A stretch of DNA of 64,000 nt from Vibrio algicola (GCF_009601765.2 NZ_CP045700.1:62001-126000); one strand, 5' to 3'. Shown: positions 35,248 to 49,910, counted from the stretch's first letter. Made by a program: numbers and translations. The notes: generated by a model from the sequence alone, not told the origin.

Positions 35248-35967
35248 TTAATCGGTATTTGCTTTGCCAGTTAATAAATCGACCAACATTGCTTGGTATT
35301 CCTGACTGGCAAAATCACTGGAAACTGCCGGTAATTCAACTGTGACACATAATAGATCGCGCTCAGCGCACCAACTGCCAAAAGAACCTGGGGTTTCATA
35401 ACCAACATCGCCCACTAAGGGAACTTGCATTTGATTGGCAAACCATTGGCCTAAGTCTGAATTCGCGGGATCGTCAATACATGCCAAAGGTTCGTGTAAA
35501 GACACCACCCAAGCGGGCTCTAATTCATCAATCAGTTGGCATAAAGCTTGAGTTTCTGGCTCTGAGTTTCCAGTCTTTCCTGTACCAATCAATACATCAC
35601 GTTCAGGCTCGTGGGTGCTCCAACGATAGACGGTGCCACCTTGTAGCCAATTGTTGCAGGCAAAATTACGATTGAGGTCGACCCCATTGGCATTGGCGCG
35701 AGTGCCCAATTGATTGCCATCAGGATTCACTGACAAGATCACATGATGATGTAAATACTGAGTTTGAATGGAGCGCAGCGCACAAGACAGGCTGGTGATC
35801 GAGGCGGTTTCATCACCATGGGTTCCGGCGATAATTAATCCCGAATCGGCATTGTGTACTTGAGCGGGAAAATACAACAAAGCGGCGCCTAAAACCGATT
35901 GACCATAAATTTCGGGTTTGAGTTCAAATTGTCCACGTTGTTGGCGCGAGCGAAGCGTTATAGTCAT
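35248..35967 (-). CDS. mpaA: Murein tripeptide amidase MpaA, M14 carboxypeptidase family
   Basis: The 239-aa protein is a zinc carboxypeptidase-like amidase. The zinc ligands are His and Glu in IIAGTHGDETASITSL and His in WVVSLHEPLACIDD; NPDGNQLGTRANANGVDLNR is the arginine/asparagine substrate motif. The catalytic Glu is likely in VTVELPAVSS. MpaA cleaves the gamma-D-Glu-diaminopimelate bond in murein tripeptide, releasing L-Ala-D-Glu for the epimerase at 30352-31368. It is cytoplasmic, without a signal peptide. It is divergent to the MppA/OppA-like binding protein gene, which suits a shared recycling role. Confidence 0.92.
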   Translation of the reverse strand: MTITLRSRQQRGQFELKPEIYGQSVLGAALLYFPAQVHNADSGLIIAGTHGDETASITSLSCALRSIQTQYLHHHVILSVNPDGNQLGTRANANGVDLNRNFACNNWLQGGTVYRWSTHEPERDVLIGTGKTGNSEPETQALCQLIDELEPAWVVSLHEPLACIDDPANSDLGQWFANQMQVPLVGDVGYETPGSFGSWCAERDLLCVTVELPAVSSDFASQEYQAMLVDLLTGKANTD

Positions 35968-35984
35968 GCGATCATCCTAATCGT

Positions 35985-36029
35985 TATACCCGTGTTACTT
36001 GAAGTCGCAATTTTAATGACTTTGGGTAA
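35985..36029. repeat. Short MITE derivative containing only the two ends
   Basis: TATACCCGTGTTACTTGAAG is followed at once by an ATTTTAATGACTTTGGGTAA-like right end, with the approximately 80-bp centre of the full repeat missing. It lies between mpaA and the divergent binding-protein gene and may fold into a hairpin. Confidence 0.65.
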
Positions 36030-36170
36030 TGTTGGTGATATTTGAGTATTACCTATTCAAAGTCACAGTTAAAGCGACTGACGCAATAAATTGACAAGAA
36101 ATATGAGATGTAGTGCTAAGCTAACAATATTATCAATGATCTGTATTTATTCACTACTCAAGGAAGAATC

Positions 36171-37787
36171 ATGTCTAAATTTGCTTTTTCGCTGGTGGCG
36201 TTATCTCTTAGCTCTGCGCTTTGTTTGCCTGTTTATGCCGCCCATGTGCCTGCTGGTACCGTATTAGCCAAACAACAAGAATTGGTGCGTGGTAATGATG
36301 CCGAAGCGCCCACGCTCAATCCTTTAAAAGCGGAAGGCATTCCCGAGATGCATATTCTGCGCGATCTGTTTGAAGGGTTAGTGATCCAAGATAAAGACGG
36401 CAGTGTGGTACCCGGTGTGGCGCAAAGTTGGGAAACCAAAGATAACCAGACTTACACCTTCCATCTGCGTCATGATGCGAAATGGTCAAATGGCGATCCG
36501 GTAACGGCGCAAGATTTTGTTTATAGTTTGCATACCGCGGTCGATCCGAAATTTGCTTCCCCGAATGCTTGGTATTTAAAACTCACCGGCATTAAAAATG
36601 CGGAAGCGATCATTGATAGCGATAAGCCAATCGCCGATCTGGGGGTAAAGGCGCTGGATAAATACACACTACAGTTTGAGCTCGATAAACCCGTGCCGTA
36701 TTTTGTTGCCATGACCGCGCATACCGTGATGATGCCGATCAATCAAAAAACGGTTGAAAAATATGGTGATAATTGGACCAAGCCTGAAAATATGGTATCC
36801 AATGGCGCGTATAAACTGTCGAAATGGGTGATCAACGAACGCTTAGAAATGGTGCGTAATAGCCATTATTGGGATGATAAAGATACCGTTATTAATAAAG
36901 TGACTTACATTCCATTTGAAAGCCAAACTTCGGCCATGAATCGTTATTTAACCGGTGAAGTGGATATTACTTCTGATGTACCAGTGGCCATGGTGGATAA
37001 GCTTAAAAAAGATCATCCTAATGCTTATAAAATCACGCCTTTGTTATGTACTTATTATTACGCCATGAACACCAAGCGTAAGCCATTTGATGATGTGCGA
37101 GTGCGTAAAGCGATTTCTTATACCATTATGCGTGATGTGATCGCCAATGGTGTGACCAAAGGCAATGTGCCTGCCTATACGTTTGCCCACCAAGATGTGG
37201 CGAACTTTAAAGCAAGCCAACCAGAATACAGTACTTGGACCCAACAAAAACGCGATCAAGAAGCGGCAAAATTATTAAAACAAGCCGGTTATGATAAATC
37301 TAACCCGTTGAAAGCCTCTTTACTTTATAACACCAGTGAAAACCATAAAGCGATTGCGGTGGCAATTGCCTCGATGTTGAAACGAAATTTAGGCATGGAA
37401 GTGACACTGGATAACCAAGAATGGAAATCCTATTTAGCCGCGCGTCAACAGCGTGACTTTGACATTATGCGCGCCTCTTGGTGTGGCGATTACAATGAAG
37501 CGTCGACTTTCTTGAGCTTATTGACTTCAGATAACGACAAAAACTTCCCATCTTACGCCAACCCTAATTACGATAAAGTGCTAGAACAAGCGCAAAGTGC
37601 CGTGGATATTAAAGCGCGTAATCAATACTACGATCAAGCGGAACAAATGCTGGCGCAAGATATGCCTATCGCGCCGATTTATTACTTTATGCAATCGCGT
37701 TTAGTGAATCCTAAATTAGGTGGTTACCCAATGCATAATGCCGAGGGTCGGATATACTCCAAGGATCTCTATTTCAAAGCGAAATAA
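36171..37787 (+). CDS. Periplasmic peptide-binding protein, OppA/MppA family
   Basis: The 538-aa protein has a signal peptide ending at about residue 23 (PVYA-AH) and the class-C SBP_bac_5 fold. Landmarks are RGNDAEAPTLNPLKAEGIPE, LFEGLVIQDKDGSVVPGVAQ, the ligand-cleft segment SNGAYKLSKWVINERLEMVR and SWCGDYNEASTFLSLL. These agree with OppA/MppA. MppA delivers murein tripeptide to the Opp permease; OppA is general. Because mpaA is divergent and ycjG is 5 kb away, MppA is the more likely role. No ABC permease genes are next to it, so it would share an Opp system elsewhere. Confidence 0.9.
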   Translation: MSKFAFSLVALSLSSALCLPVYAAHVPAGTVLAKQQELVRGNDAEAPTLNPLKAEGIPEMHILRDLFEGLVIQDKDGSVVPGVAQSWETKDNQTYTFHLRHDAKWSNGDPVTAQDFVYSLHTAVDPKFASPNAWYLKLTGIKNAEAIIDSDKPIADLGVKALDKYTLQFELDKPVPYFVAMTAHTVMMPINQKTVEKYGDNWTKPENMVSNGAYKLSKWVINERLEMVRNSHYWDDKDTVINKVTYIPFESQTSAMNRYLTGEVDITSDVPVAMVDKLKKDHPNAYKITPLLCTYYYAMNTKRKPFDDVRVRKAISYTIMRDVIANGVTKGNVPAYTFAHQDVANFKASQPEYSTWTQQKRDQEAAKLLKQAGYDKSNPLKASLLYNTSENHKAIAVAIASMLKRNLGMEVTLDNQEWKSYLAARQQRDFDIMRASWCGDYNEASTFLSLLTSDNDKNFPSYANPNYDKVLEQAQSAVDIKARNQYYDQAEQMLAQDMPIAPIYYFMQSRLVNPKLGGYPMHNAEGRIYSKDLYFKAK

Positions 37788-37794
37788 CCGTCAT

Positions 37795-37932
37795 AATTGG
37801 AGCTGTAGTTTTGTTGGCTACGTTCGTTCATTTACCCCAATCACTTAGGCCAGCTTTTAGTTTATAAAAATAGGTTCATGGGGCTGAATGATCTTGCCGC
37901 CTCACTACAACTGCAATTATTTAGGTTATAAA
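37795..37932. repeat. Degenerate MITE-like repeat, copy C
   Basis: The order of copy B is kept (TTTGTTGGCTACG, CCCCAATCACTTAGGC, TCATGGGGCT, CTTGCCGCCTCACTACAACT, GGTTATAA) with substitutions and about 10 extra bases in the centre. The rest of the gap, 37933-38148, is AT-rich and presumably contains the promoter of the DASS transporter gene. Confidence 0.75.
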
Positions 37933-38148
37933 TCAGTCTATTTGAATAAATAATATGTCGTGATTGATGAGAGCAAGCGATCGTCATTATTACTTACACA
38001 TCCGTGTGGTGATCATGGCGATTTTTTGATCTTCACCACAAACCAAACATATCCTTAAGTATAGTGGGCCTTTTGTTGATCTCACGCTTCTAGTATAGAA
38101 ATAAGAGCCTTGATAATAGTCATCAAATGATAATTTCAAGGTAATACA

Positions 38149-39564
38149 ATGTACAAGTATTTAAAGTTCATACTCCCTATTGTCATCCCATTACTGATCT
38201 TATGCTTGCCATTATCAGCGTTTCCTTTCGACGGTATGACCATAGTGCAGCAGCGTGTTGCCGCTATTTTTGTGTTTGCCACCTTAAGTTGGATCTTAGA
38301 GCCAATCCCTATCTATGCTACCTCTGTCGCGATTATTACCTTGGAGTTATTCCTGGTCTCCGATAAAGCGATTATTTTTTTTCGTGGCGCGGAAGGTAGC
38401 CCGCAATATGGCGCGGTGATGAGTCATATCGATATTATGGCGACCTTTGCCAGTCCAATAATCATGTTATTTTTAGGTGGATTCTTTCTTGCCATTGCCG
38501 CGACTAAATATCGTTTGGATGTCAATTTAGCCCGAGTACTACTCAAACCGTTTGGGCAAAACCCTAGATATGTGATGTTAGGCCTTATGCTGATCACGGG
38601 CATGTTCTCAATGTTTATGTCCAACACTGCCACCACCGCGATGATGCTTTCAATCTTAGCGCCGGTGATTGCGATATTTAGACCCAATGATCCTGGCAAG
38701 ATTGCGTTTGCTTTATGCATTCCATTGGCGGCAAACATTGGTGGGATTGGCACCCCAATTGGAACCCCACCCAATGCGATTGCACTAAAATATTTACACG
38801 GCGCTAATACCATTGGCTTTGGAGAGTGGATGGCGTTTGGTGTGCCGTTTGTGATCATTATGATGGCGCTGGCTTGGGTGCTGATCAATAAACTGTTCCC
38901 GGCTAAGCAACAGAAAATCGAATTGGATATTCAAGGCGAATTTTTAAAAACACCGAAAGCGATATTGGTTTACGTTACCTTTATTAGCACTATTTTATTA
39001 TGGTTGATGGGTTCATCGCATGGCATGAATTCGTATACTGTAGCGATGATCCCCGTCATGGTGTTTTTAATGACTGGTATTATAACCAAAGATGATTTGA
39101 AGAAAATTTCATGGGATGTGTTGTGGCTGGTCTCTGGCGGTATTGCGCTAGGGCTCGCATTGGATAAAAGCGGCTTGGCAGAATTGATGGTATACAGTAT
39201 TCCGTTTGATTCATTCTCGCCGTATGTGGTTTTAATCGGCGCGGCATTCTTGAGCTTAACCATGGCAAACTTTATGTCGAACACCGCCACCGCCAACTTA
39301 TTAATGCCAATTATGGCCGCGTTAGGGGTGTCGATGAGTTCATTGGCACCATTAGGCGGTGAGGTAACATTATTACTGGTCGTTACTTTTGCCGCATCAC
39401 TTGGCATGGCGCTACCAATTAGTACCCCGCCCAATGCTTTGGCTCATGCGACCGGTCATATTCAAACCAAAGAAATGGCGACGGTGGGAATTATCATCGG
39501 GGTATCCGGTGTGTTATTAAGTTTTGTTATGGTGTGGATACTAAATTTATTGAGTGTTATTTAA
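38149..39564 (+). CDS. DASS (SLC13) family anion:Na+ symporter
   Basis: The 471-aa membrane protein has the inverted-repeat signatures of the family: FSMFMSNTATTAMMLSILAP with NIGGIGTPIGTPPNAIALKY in the first half, and ANFMSNTATANLLMPIMAAL with LGMALPISTPPNALAHATGH in the second. The two SNT motifs bind Na+ and substrate carboxylates, so it probably imports C4-dicarboxylates, citrate or a related anion. It is followed after 11 bp by a degenerate receiver-domain gene, probably in the same transcript. The exact substrate cannot be decided. Confidence 0.92.
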   Translation: MYKYLKFILPIVIPLLILCLPLSAFPFDGMTIVQQRVAAIFVFATLSWILEPIPIYATSVAIITLELFLVSDKAIIFFRGAEGSPQYGAVMSHIDIMATFASPIIMLFLGGFFLAIAATKYRLDVNLARVLLKPFGQNPRYVMLGLMLITGMFSMFMSNTATTAMMLSILAPVIAIFRPNDPGKIAFALCIPLAANIGGIGTPIGTPPNAIALKYLHGANTIGFGEWMAFGVPFVIIMMALAWVLINKLFPAKQQKIELDIQGEFLKTPKAILVYVTFISTILLWLMGSSHGMNSYTVAMIPVMVFLMTGIITKDDLKKISWDVLWLVSGGIALGLALDKSGLAELMVYSIPFDSFSPYVVLIGAAFLSLTMANFMSNTATANLLMPIMAALGVSMSSLAPLGGEVTLLLVVTFAASLGMALPISTPPNALAHATGHIQTKEMATVGIIIGVSGVLLSFVMVWILNLLSVI

Positions 39565-39575
39565 AGGATTGAGTT

Positions 39576-40058
39576 ATGGATAAATTACATATCGTATGTG
39601 TGGATGAAAATGTTGAGATCACATTTAAACTATTACACGACTTGGCACCTTTATCAGATCTGGTGACGGTTCACCAATACAATTCAGCAGACAAAGCATT
39701 AAGTGGCATCAAAGAGCTGGATAAACATGGTGAATTTGTTGCTGTAGTGGTTTCAAATATCATTACCTGTAGCGAGAGTGGAGCGCCATTATTAGAGGTG
39801 ATAGCAGACGATCCCGATTTTAGGTTTACCAAACGAGTATTGATCACCGACAACCCAAGTAAAGATGTACTAAGCCATGCCATTAACGTAGCGCACATTA
39901 GCCGTTTTTATGAGTTTGATTGGGATGCTGAGGTTTTATTACAGCAAGCGCGCTCACTCGTGACTAAATATGTTTTTGCTAAAGGACTTGATTACCATAA
40001 ATACCAAGCATTATTAGATTATGAAACCATATTAAAGCGCATGCGTCGCAATGGTTAA
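39576..40058 (+). CDS. Degenerate receiver-domain protein (pseudo-receiver)
   Basis: The 160-aa protein looks like a CheY-type receiver with a short C-terminal helix. The acidic start is IVCVDENVEI (D-E kept). The strand that should end in the phosphorylated Asp reads FVAVVVSNIITCSESGAPLL, with Asn/Ser in its place. The Thr strand is KRVLITDNPS, and the usual K-P-W segment is ISRFYEFDWD, without the Lys. It therefore probably cannot be phosphorylated and may bind a partner constitutively. Co-transcription with the DASS transporter (11-bp gap) suggests control or assembly of that transporter. Confidence 0.7.
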   Translation: MDKLHIVCVDENVEITFKLLHDLAPLSDLVTVHQYNSADKALSGIKELDKHGEFVAVVVSNIITCSESGAPLLEVIADDPDFRFTKRVLITDNPSKDVLSHAINVAHISRFYEFDWDAEVLLQQARSLVTKYVFAKGLDYHKYQALLDYETILKRMRRNG

Positions 40059-40182
40059 AATAAACCAAGGGTTAATACTGACGCCATTTGCATAAGAAAG
40101 CCTATTAAGTAAACGGTTTTCACTTGTTGCGCCTAAAATTTAAACGGTTAAACTGATTTTTGAAAAATAACCAAATAAATAC

Positions 40183-40214
40183 TTGCCAACAGTTAATCCT
40201 GGTCTATAATGCGC
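40183..40214 (+). promoter_or_regulatory. rrn P1-type promoter
   Basis: TTGCCA (40183-40188) and TATAAT (40205-40210) are separated by 16 bp, followed by a GCGC discriminator typical of stringently controlled rRNA promoters. The AT-rich TTTTTGAAAAATAA region upstream looks like an UP element. Confidence 0.85.
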
Positions 40215-40274
40215 ACCTCTTCAAAGGAAAGCCAACACGGTGACCGAGTTATCCAAGTCGATAGCAACGAAGAA

Positions 40275-40290
40275 TGCTCTTTAACAATTT
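40275..40290 (+). promoter_or_regulatory. rrn leader boxA antitermination site
   Basis: TGCTCTTTAACAATTT is the conserved boxA that loads NusB/NusE in rRNA leaders. A second copy is in the 16S-23S spacer at 42199-42214. Confidence 0.85.
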
Positions 40291-40531
40291 AAACCTATCA
40301 ATCTGTGTGGGCACTCGTTGATGATAATCAATAAGCTTTCTTAGAAAGCAAAAATGATTTCAATGAACTGAGTGACCAAATTGAACAATTTATTGTTCGG
40401 CACAGTCAATTCATCATCATTCTGTTGGAATGATGATAGCTTTAAAATTACACTTTATCTTCGGATAAAGATTAGTTTTGAAGTCAGTATTCGTTGAGTC
40501 ACTCCCTTTTAATTAAGGGAATCAAAATCTT

Positions 40532-42090
<1,559 letters not shown>

Positions 42091-42451
42091 CGAAAAGATT
42101 ATTTTTGATGAGTACCCACACAGATTGATGGTTTAGATAAAGTTAAAGCAGAGCTTTAATGAATGACTTCGGTTATTGATTAAAGCTTTTATGCTTTATG
42201 CTCTTTAACAATTTGGAAAGCTGACTGAATAAATAACCAAGGTTATTTGTTCAAAATAAAAGTTCTCAAATCTTATTACTTGCTTGCAAGTGATGAGTAA
42301 CAACACACATTCAAGTGTCTTGTATTCTACAAACCATTTATGGTTTGTTCTATTGAGTCCGGCAAATCGTTTATTCAAGATTACCCTCTTGAATAAACAA
42401 AAAACTAAACCTTATTTAGTTGAACATACATAAGACCCTTTTGGGTTGTAT
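42091..42451 (+). other. 16S-23S spacer without tRNA genes
   Basis: The 361-bp spacer contains a boxA repeat (42199-42214) and processing-stem sequences: ACCCACACAGATTGATGG at 42113-42130 repeats the leader's AATCTGTGTGGGC region in inverted sense. No cloverleaf or CCA-ready tRNA sequence was found on reading the strand. Confidence 0.8.
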
Positions 42452-45340
<2,889 letters not shown>

Positions 45341-45469
45341 CAACACCTAAAGGGTTTTGTTGTTGGATTTAATAGAAGATACGAATAGATACTTGAATTT
45401 GTGTGAGAACGAATTAGCAAAGCAGCTTTCCGAATTAGTTAAGACGAAATCGTCTTAACAAAGAATATT

Positions 45470-45588
45470 GCTTGGCGACCATAGCATTGTGGACCCACCT
45501 GATTCCATGCCGAACTCAGAAGTGAAACGCAATAGCGCCGATGGTAGTGTGGGGTTTCCCCATGTGAGAGTAGGACATCGCCAGGCTT
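45470..45588 (+). rRNA. 5S ribosomal RNA
   Basis: TGCTTGGCGACCATAGC starts the molecule and ATCGCCAGGCT closes it; the two ends pair in helix I. CCGAACTCAGAAGTGAAACG is the conserved loop region. Only one 5S copy is present and no tRNA follows it. Confidence 0.96.
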
Positions 45589-45630
45589 GAATTTAGTTTT
45601 TAGATTTTTATAAATCTAAAAATAAAAAAA

Positions 45631-45656
45631 GCCCACTAGAAATAGTGGGCTTTTTT
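45631..45656 (+). terminator. Rho-independent terminator of the rrn operon
   Basis: GCCCACTA-GAAA-TAGTGGGC (45631-45650) followed by TTTTTT is a perfect 8-bp GC-rich hairpin with a U-tract, 43 bp after 5S. The A-run before it could serve the opposite strand too. Confidence 0.95.
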
Positions 45657-45678
45657 ACGTCTGTATCATGCCATTAAA

Positions 45679-45723
45679 TACCAATTCCATTTAATATTTG
45701 ATCAATTTGAGTATGCCGAAAAG
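45679..45723. repeat. Second interspersed repeat family, copy 2
   Basis: The reverse complement of 31487-31531 occurs here with a few changes. It lies between the rrn terminator and the leftward pseudogene. 45724-45820 has nothing else recognisable. Confidence 0.7.
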
Positions 45724-45820
45724 CTACTGTTTGTTCTTGGTTACTCGAGAGTGACCTCGATGACCCCTCTCAAGCTTTTTTCCTACGCAATATCTCTACA
45801 TCTCATTATTTTTAGCTGTT

Positions 45821-48576
45821 TTACAACGGTAAAGATAGCCCTGCTTGAAAACTATCTTGATCGGTTAATGGGTTATTATCACTGCGAATATATTGAGTGT
45901 AGAAACCGATTGGTAACACATTCATGATCAAAGTATCAATATGTAGCCCTATGATACCTTGATTTATCGAGATATCGCCGAGTGCATTTACCTGGCCTAA
46001 GTCATAACGACGATACGACATTTCAACCATTTCTCGGCACAAAGAAATAGGCCCTTTGAACGAATAAGCAGAAAGGTTAATTACTTTCGACAATTTTAAT
46101 TGAGCAGAGCTAGCGGTTTCGGCAAAAGCATCATCTTTGAGCGATGGCATAATAAAGGTGCTTGGGTCATTATTAATAAAATCAGTACCTTCGCTTAATT
46201 CAACCCCTCGGCGTTCACTCCTACCTACTTGATTGGTATCACTGTTTGAATATTTACCTGAGAGATTAATGTAAAACTCAGCGGGTAAATCTGTGCCGAG
46301 TGATAGCGATACACCACGAATATTATCGTTTCGGTCCTGAACACCATAAACTGATAGTGCCGCTTCTTTGTTTAACAACCAACTATTACCATAATGTTCG
46401 GTACGAGATATATCGAATTGTACTGATAATGGTTCGCGCTCGTCTAACTTGTAATCTTGATAATAATTACCCGATACTTCAGCATCCCAAAAACCAGTTT
46501 GAAGGAAAGGCAAACGTAATTGCGCGGCGAGACCTCCGTCTCGAGTTTGATTTTTCTGTTGGTTCGGATCTGAGTAATTGTCATTTAATACGTAGTAACC
46601 ACGGACACCAACCATCAAAAAATATTGGTTATTACTAAAGCCTGCGCCGATTAAATCACTGTAGTCGCTATCATTCATCGCCCAAAGTCGATAAGTACTG
46701 CGATGCAGCGGATCGGTAAATTCAAAGGTTGCGTTATAGCGCCACTTTATTTCATCTTCATCTTGATCATCGGTTTCTACCACAGCGAAAGCATTTATGA
46801 ACCGCGACTATAACGAATATTGTTAAAAAAACCGTAGTCGCTATCAGTATTGAGTGGCACGGGTTTTAGTTGCGCCAGCTTTTGTTGTTGCTGCTCGGCA
46901 AGGCCATCTTCACCATCCCATAATAATGTCACTTGGTAAGGCGCTTGATGTTTAGCTTCTAATGGCTCAATCGTATAGTAATAATCATCGGCTGAGATCG
47001 CGGTTGCTACCACTTGCTTGTCATTGACAAGTCTCGCATCAATGATGTTATCTGAGCTAAGAACAGGTTCAATTTTGCCATTTTTAGTTCTAAAAAGTGA
47101 GCTGCCGGTTTCAGTATTGGCAATAAAGTAGAGCTGACCTTGGCTATCGACATCTTTCACCATCGCATAGAAAGCAGGCAAGGTGAGTATGGCTTCTTTA
47201 TTGCGATATAAAGTGCGACTATTGCCTTTTTGGATGAAGTAATAAAGGTCGTCATTCTTAACCAATACTGAGGAATTCACCGCTTGATAAAACTCATCAC
47301 CAACATAAAGTTGAGGTTGAACAAAAGACTCGGTGATTTTGAAGTACACGTCACGACCATCACTCATAAAGCCTTGGTGGACTCGACCTTCACTGCCACT
47401 TTTGATTAGAGCATCATCATCAAATAACCCTTGCGTAGTGCGCCAAACCGAAGTTCTTCGACCTGAAACGGTATAATCTTCATCGTTTATGTTGTACACC
47501 TTGCCCATGTCTAAGCTGCTATTTTCTTCACTCACATCCCCATTAGTTAAATCATAGCGGACTAATTTAGGTGCGCTCACAGCATCAGGGTTGGTTAAGA
47601 AAATAATCTGACCTTGTTGCGTATTGAGTTCACCATAATATTTAGAGCGAGCGATCACTTTACCTTGCGCTAATTGCATGTTTTTCGCTTGTTGGGTTTC
47701 TTCTTCTGCCCAAGCGGCAAATGTGGTATCAAAAGTTTCTCCCACGGTTTGTTTGGTTGGATTATTGACTTGGAAAGGCCATAACCAGTGTTGGGAGCGG
47801 TTTTTAAAGAACTTATTGGTGGTGTCTAAACCGTAAGTTTCTGCTAGGTAATATTGATATTGCGAACCAAAGATATAGGCACTTTCACCAAACGGAAAGA
47901 AGAGAGTGTCGTTATAAAGGCGTTTTGGTGTTAAATAACCTGCTTTGGCGTGAACATGTGTCATTGCTCGATAAAGGCCACTGTAGAGTCGTCCGCCTTG
48001 CCCATGCCACGATTCATTCAATACCGCATTCCCTTCAAGCATAAAGCGTGCAGAGGTTGAGTTAGGCAATACGGCGGGAATAATGCCAACAGGGCCAATG
48101 TTCCCGGTACGTAGGACGCTAAATATCGATTGTGAGATCAGATTATCTTTGGCATTCATTTGGTAGTCGTGCGCAGTTTCATGGAATAATAATGTGTCTA
48201 ACCATGAACTAGAAGTGAAGTAATCCGGTAGTTGCGCCCCACCCATATAGTTGATTTGTCGGTTGAGGGGGTATTGGCTTGAAAAACCATTGGCAATTTG
48301 GTTATAAGACGACATCAGCCCAACATTGAGGCGACTATCCATTTTAAAGCCAAAAGTATCTTCATATGCAGGTTGTAGAATTTGCTCTACTGCAGCGGCA
48401 TGTTCGGCGTGAGGTTTGTTCTCTTCGGTATAGATAATGCGAGTATTACGAATATCTTGGGTGTAGTAATCTTGATCTTATGCCACCCCTGAATCATTGG
48501 AACGAACTAATGGGACTGCGTGTGCAAAATTGGGTAAGATTGCGGTTAATGCCAGCGCCAGGGGTAATCGCTTCAT
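45821..48576 (-). pseudogene. Secreted zinc-protease/propeller/outer-membrane-barrel protein, disrupted
   Basis: The original gene starts at ATG 48576 with a clear signal peptide (MKRLPLALALTAILPNFAHA). An in-frame TAA at codon 33 (48480-48478) follows SGVA. A frameshift near 46793-46800 separates NNIRYSR from FINAFAVVETDD in the next frame. The intact protein would be about 915 residues: an N-terminal part with LDTLLFHETAHDY (HExxH zinc-protease motif), a repeat-rich propeller-like middle (for example VKNDDLYYFIQKGNSRTLYR) and a C-terminal region of alternating strands typical of a beta-barrel. Both lesions are single-site, so decay is recent or sequencing error is possible. Confidence 0.82.
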
Positions 48577-48795
48577 TTGTTATTCTCTTATTGGATGATA
48601 AGTCATAAATAAGGTTACTTTAATTATTAACTTTGTGTATGTATTAGTGCGAACTCATTTGTGAGGTGTTTGATGATATCACATTTAGCTCAATTTAAAA
48701 CAATGTTCAATTGATGCGTAAACATAAAAAACATGAGTTAGATTGTGGCTAACTCATGGTGTATTTAATAGAACAGTCTTACTTAAGCTTGTGTT

Positions 48796-49653
48796 TTAAG
48801 GCTTTTGACTCAAGGCATCATCAATATCTTGTGCGCTATGACGCTCAGCTACTGCTTCCCACGCTTCACCCATTGGCTTATTGACGATACGTCCACGCTG
48901 AACGGCAGGGCGATCTAAAATAGCCTTAGCCCAACGTTGTAGGTTTTTGTAGCTGCCAACATCTAAGAACTCAGCGGCGTTGTAAGCATTGCCAAGTGCA
49001 AGATTACCGTACCAAGGCCAAATGGCGATATCTGCAATGGTGTATTCTTCACCAGCGATAAAGGTATTGTTTGCCAATTGCTTATCTAATACATCTAACT
49101 GACGTTTGGCTTCCATTGAAAAGCGGTTAATCGGGTATTCAAATTTCTCTGGCGCATAGGCGTAAAAATGGCCAAAACCGCCGCCTAAATACGGAGCCGA
49201 TCCTTGTAACCAGAACAACCAGTTCATCACTTTGACGCGATCTTCTAATGCTGTTGGCAGGAAGTGACCAAACTTGTCAGCTAAATACAACAAGATAGAG
49301 CCGGACTCAAATACGTTAATTGGCGTAGGACCTGAACGATCGACTAAGGCTGGGATCTTTGAATTAGGATTGACCTCGACAAAGCCAGATGAGAATTGAT
49401 CGCTATCGCCAATTTTAATTAAATAGGCATCGTATTCAGCCCCTGAAATGCCTTTCGCCAGCAACTCTTCGAGCATAATCGTCACTTTTTGTCCATTAGG
49501 TGTTCCCATTGAATGCAATTGAATGGGATGTTTACCTACCGGTAATTCTCGCTCAAAACGAGCACCAGAATCTGGACGGTTAATGCTGCCCCAAGTGCCA
49601 CCATTCTCTTCTTCCATGGTCCAAACTTTAGCTGGAGTATAATCGTTATTCAT
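48796..49653 (-). CDS. yghU: Glutathione S-transferase-like YghU
   Basis: The 285-aa protein matches YghU in length and pattern: NDYTPAKVWTMEEENGGTWG, ELPVGKHPIQLHSMGTPNGQ, the glutathione-binding NPNSKIPALVDRSG and FESGSILLYLADKF, and the C-terminal all-helical domain (YTIADIAIWPWYGNLALG). YghU-type enzymes show disulfide reductase and peroxide-linked activity using two glutathiones. It is cytoplasmic and monocistronic. The upstream 49654-49910 is AT-rich with no gene. Confidence 0.94.
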   Translation of the reverse strand: MNNDYTPAKVWTMEEENGGTWGSINRPDSGARFERELPVGKHPIQLHSMGTPNGQKVTIMLEELLAKGISGAEYDAYLIKIGDSDQFSSGFVEVNPNSKIPALVDRSGPTPINVFESGSILLYLADKFGHFLPTALEDRVKVMNWLFWLQGSAPYLGGGFGHFYAYAPEKFEYPINRFSMEAKRQLDVLDKQLANNTFIAGEEYTIADIAIWPWYGNLALGNAYNAAEFLDVGSYKNLQRWAKAILDRPAVQRGRIVNKPMGEAWEAVAERHSAQDIDDALSQKP

Positions 49654-49910
49654 CTGCTTTCCTTATAGTGAAACGAACGGTATTGAAACCGATCACAATG
49701 ATTAGATAGCCCGATAGTGACGACACTGCTTTGATAGGTGTCGGGTATTTGTCTTATCGCTTACTAACAATATAACGAACAGACCGCTCAATTTCATTTT
49801 TTTGTTCATTCGACCCCAAACGAATAGCCATTAAAGTAATGAGATCACCAGATAGTGGCTACGATTGCTATCATCACAGTTAACAATCTAATTGCTGTAA
49901 TAGGTATAAA

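Noticed and set aside
42091..42451. tRNA gene in the 16S-23S spacer
   Set aside because: No acceptor/anticodon/T-arm pattern (GGTTCGA-type loop with pairing stems) was found; only boxA and processing stems are visible.
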